Shown piece after piece: positions 62,073 through 64,000 of a stretch of 64,000 nucleotides of DNA. The notes beneath the pieces were generated by a model. The model made no database searches. It was not told the DNA's origin and saw nothing but the letters and a program-made list of their open reading frames with translations. Numbering within the stretch: position 1 is the first letter of the stretch; each line of letters begins with the position of its first letter. Where the stretch lies: NCBI RefSeq assembly GCF_005484585.1, contig NZ_CP039435.1:434001-498000 (forward strand), given 5' to 3'. The translations under genes and the position numbers were made by a program. The DNA is from Brevundimonas sp. SGAir0440 (lineage in GTDB: Bacteria > Pseudomonadota > Alphaproteobacteria > Caulobacterales > Caulobacteraceae).

Positions 62073-63061
62073 TCATCAGCCAAACGCCACTCCGCATGAG
62101 CTTTGTCGGCGGTGGAAGCGATCTGGAAGCCTTTTACAGGGATGAGGTCGGCGCCGTCCTGAGTACCGCGATAGATAAGTACGTCTATGTTAGTGTGAAT
62201 CCCAAGTTCGATGGAGGGATTCGCCTGGCATATTCCCGAACGGAGGAAGTCGAACGGCTCGATCAAGTGGAACATCGATTGTTCCGAGCTGCATTTGAAA
62301 CGCTGGGGATCAGTGGGGGGGTGGAAGTGACCACCACGGCTGATATCCCCTCCCGTGGAACTGGGCTGGGATCTTCCAGCAGCTTCACGGTTGGCCTGCT
62401 GAAGGCGATGTACGCCTACTTAGGACGCAGCATCTCAGCGGCGCGGGTGGCAGAGATCGCCTGTCACGTGGAAATAAATCGCTGCGGCGAGCCAATCGGG
62501 AAGCAGGATCAGTACGCAGCCGCGTTTGGTGGCGTGAATCTGATCGAGTTCCTGCCTGATGGAACAGTAAGGGTCGATCCCGTCATCATGACGGCAAAGA
62601 CGCGAAGGTGCTTCCAGCAGGAGTTGATGGTGTTCTACACAGGTAGGACGCGAAGCGCATCCGACATCCTTCGGGGGCAGTCCGAAGCGGTGATTGACAA
62701 TGCGCAGGTTCGTAGGGCGCTTAGGCGCATGGTTCGCTTAGCGTACATAATGCGTGACGAGCTAAGCGCGGGAAATCTAGACGCGGTGGGTGAGATTCTC
62801 AAAGAAAATTGGGCACTGAAGAAAAGCTTGGCAACGGGGATCAGCGATCCGGAAATCGATGCGTGGCATGATGCTGCTCTGCTTGCAGGGGCCCACGGCG
62901 GCAAGCTGTTAGGCGCTGGCGCTGGTGGATTTCTAATGGTCAAGGCTCCTCTCGAACGTCACGGAGACATCCGCCGAGCTGTGGGCCTGCGTCAGGTTCC
63001 CGTTTCATTCGTCTCGGGCGGTAGCCGCATACTCTTCTATAATCCTCCTAGCGAGCTGTGA
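62069..63061 (+). CDS. hddA: D-glycero-D-manno-heptose 7-phosphate kinase (HddA-like)
   Basis: A 330-residue GHMP kinase. Motif 1 is TPLRMSFVGGGSD; the ATP loop is DIPSRGTGLGSSSSFTVGLL; motif 3 is LLGAGAGGFLMV. It phosphorylates heptose 7-phosphate at C1, giving the 1,7-bisphosphate used by the GmhB half upstream. The kinase has the anomeric preference of the GDP-heptose route when paired with HddC, but alpha or beta cannot be told from sequence. ATG overlaps the previous stop. Confidence 0.9.
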   Translation: MIISQTPLRMSFVGGGSDLEAFYRDEVGAVLSTAIDKYVYVSVNPKFDGGIRLAYSRTEEVERLDQVEHRLFRAAFETLGISGGVEVTTTADIPSRGTGLGSSSSFTVGLLKAMYAYLGRSISAARVAEIACHVEINRCGEPIGKQDQYAAAFGGVNLIEFLPDGTVRVDPVIMTAKTRRCFQQELMVFYTGRTRSASDILRGQSEAVIDNAQVRRALRRMVRLAYIMRDELSAGNLDAVGEILKENWALKKSLATGISDPEIDAWHDAALLAGAHGGKLLGAGAGGFLMVKAPLERHGDIRRAVGLRQVPVSFVSGGSRILFYNPPSEL

Positions 63062-63067
63062 CGCTTC

Positions 63068-63694
63068 ATGTCCTTCTTCCCAAACCGGCCCTATCGCGAC
63101 TGCACAGAGTTTGCCGACGCCTATTTTGAACAGCTGTGTCTTGCTTTCCAAACCGTATTGCCAGCCGCATTGTCAGACGCTGCCGCGCTGATCGAAAATG
63201 TAGTCCACAAAGATGGAAACTTGTTTTCTTGCGGTAATGGCGGATCTGCCGCGATTGCGAACCATTTGCTTTGCGACTGGTTGAAGGGCGCAGCTGTCGG
63301 CTCCGCGGTGCGGCCGCGGGTTCACACCCTATCTTCAGCTTCCGAGCTAATAACCGCCTTGGCTAACGACGTGGGGGTGGAGGAAATCTTCGCCCACCCG
63401 TTGCGCTCTTTGGCGCGCACTGGTGACCTATTGATTGCCATCAGCTCTTCTGGTGCTTCAGCGAACATCGTCCGCGCCATCGAAACAGCCCAAGCCACTG
63501 GCATGTCAGTTATTGCCTTAACTGGCTTTGATGGTGGTCCAGCGGCTCGGCTGGCCGATGTCTCCCTCCATGTGTCTTCATACAACTATGGAGTTGTGGA
63601 GGATGTGCATCAGAGCCTCATGCACATCCTTGCGCAATACCTCCGACAGTCTAACCTACAACACCCTGACACGCTGGGAAAGATTACTTTTTAA
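63068..63694 (+). CDS. gmhA: Sedoheptulose 7-phosphate isomerase (phosphoheptose isomerase)
   Basis: A 208-residue SIS-domain protein with FSCGNGGSAAIANHLLCDWLKG, LANDVGVEEIFAHPL, ISSSGASANIVRAIETAQATGM and SYNYGVVEDVHQSLMH, typical for GmhA. It converts sedoheptulose 7-phosphate to heptose 7-phosphate, the first step of the pathway. It follows hddA after six bases and ends four bases before the convergent rfbA-like stop. Confidence 0.92.
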   Translation: MSFFPNRPYRDCTEFADAYFEQLCLAFQTVLPAALSDAAALIENVVHKDGNLFSCGNGGSAAIANHLLCDWLKGAAVGSAVRPRVHTLSSASELITALANDVGVEEIFAHPLRSLARTGDLLIAISSSGASANIVRAIETAQATGMSVIALTGFDGGPAARLADVSLHVSSYNYGVVEDVHQSLMHILAQYLRQSNLQHPDTLGKITF

Positions 63695-63698
63695 GAGA

Positions 63699-64000
63699 TC
63701 AACGAAGATCGTCCAGTCGGCGGGTTAAATAAACCCCATAGTCGCTCTTGCCCGATCGCGATGCCAGTTCTTCGAGCCTTGCTCCATCAATGAAGCCTTT
63801 CTCGAAGGCGATCTCTTCGGGGCATGCAATCTTGAAACCTTGGCGTTTTTCGAGAACGCGCACGAACTCTCCGGCTTCGAGCAGACTGTCAGGTGTACCA
63901 GTGTCCAACCAAGCATAGCCGCGCCCCATTATTTCGACCGACAGACGGTTTTGTTCTAAGTAAAAGCGATTGACGTCGGTGATCTCTAGTTCGCCACGAG
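63699..64000 (-). CDS. rfbA: Glucose-1-phosphate thymidylyltransferase, C-terminal part (runs off window)
   Basis: Only the last 100 codons are inside the window; the gene continues beyond 64000. The visible part has RGELEITDVNRFYLEQ, GRGYAWLDTGTPDSLLEAGEFV and KIACPEEIAFEKGFID, all hallmark C-terminal RmlA sequence. The product makes dTDP-glucose, the precursor of dTDP-rhamnose and related sugars. It suggests that dTDP-sugar genes follow to the right. Confidence 0.92.
   Translation of the reverse strand, partial: RGELEITDVNRFYLEQNRLSVEIMGRGYAWLDTGTPDSLLEAGEFVRVLEKRQGFKIACPEEIAFEKGFIDGARLEELASRSGKSDYGVYLTRRLDDLR

Noticed and set aside
1..64000. CRISPR array, tRNA, rRNA or insertion sequence
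   Set aside because: No regular repeat-spacer pattern, cloverleaf, rRNA stretch or transposase was seen on either strand.

Overview
The window looks like chromosomal DNA of a high-GC alphaproteobacterium of the Caulobacterales, most likely Brevundimonas or a close relative. This is inferred from the gene content (proline-rich OmpA proteins, an M2 peptidase lipoprotein, a rpe/heparinase-like/purH order, a bkd operon with a divergent Lrp-type regulator) and from a Caulobacter-type promoter before purH. No database search was possible. I see no rRNA, tRNA, CRISPR array, insertion sequence or phage gene.

Positions 1-46000 are dense, high-GC housekeeping DNA. In order: two OmpA-domain envelope proteins; a 2-oxoglutarate/Fe(II)-type oxygenase; a TadG-like pilus protein; an M2 metallopeptidase; mtgA, a WD40 protein and a pirin; a complete branched-chain 2-oxoacid dehydrogenase set (E1-alpha, E1-beta, E2, a small secreted protein, E3) facing an Lrp/AsnC regulator; an Rrf2-SDR pair; the kup-rsmB-rpe-heparinase-like operon followed by purH; a Tat-type dienelactone hydrolase; a NalP-like subtilase lipoprotein; hrcA-grpE divergent from rph; glmM and glmS facing apart; two Crp/Fnr regulators and a DUF6894 protein; then sugar-phosphate genes (phosphomannomutase, a GT4, a GDP-mannose pyrophosphorylase/AGE fusion) and an Lrp regulator divergent from putA.

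From about 46016 to the end, base composition drops clearly (46321-46380 has 26 G+C of 60, against 37 of 60 in 12181-12240, both counted by hand). The genes here form a surface polysaccharide island: an ABC export system (KpsM, KpsE, KpsT types), a protein of unknown function, a methyltransferase, three large glycosyltransferases with unusual domain mixes, a glycosyltransferase gene split by an in-frame stop, a sugar nucleotide epimerase, and a full GDP-D-glycero-D-manno-heptose cassette (nucleotidyltransferase/phosphatase fusion, HddA kinase, GmhA isomerase). The start of an rfbA-type gene runs off the right edge. The likely product is a heptose-containing capsule or other exported glycan; outer-membrane export and KpsC/KpsS-type linker genes are not in view.

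The most useful second looks are: the in-frame TGA at 55817-55819 that replaces an expected Trp codon and splits a methyltransferase/GT-B gene, together with its apparent CTG start; the multi-domain glycosyltransferases and repeat modules of the island; the fused sugar enzymes; and several operator-like repeats in divergent intergenic regions.
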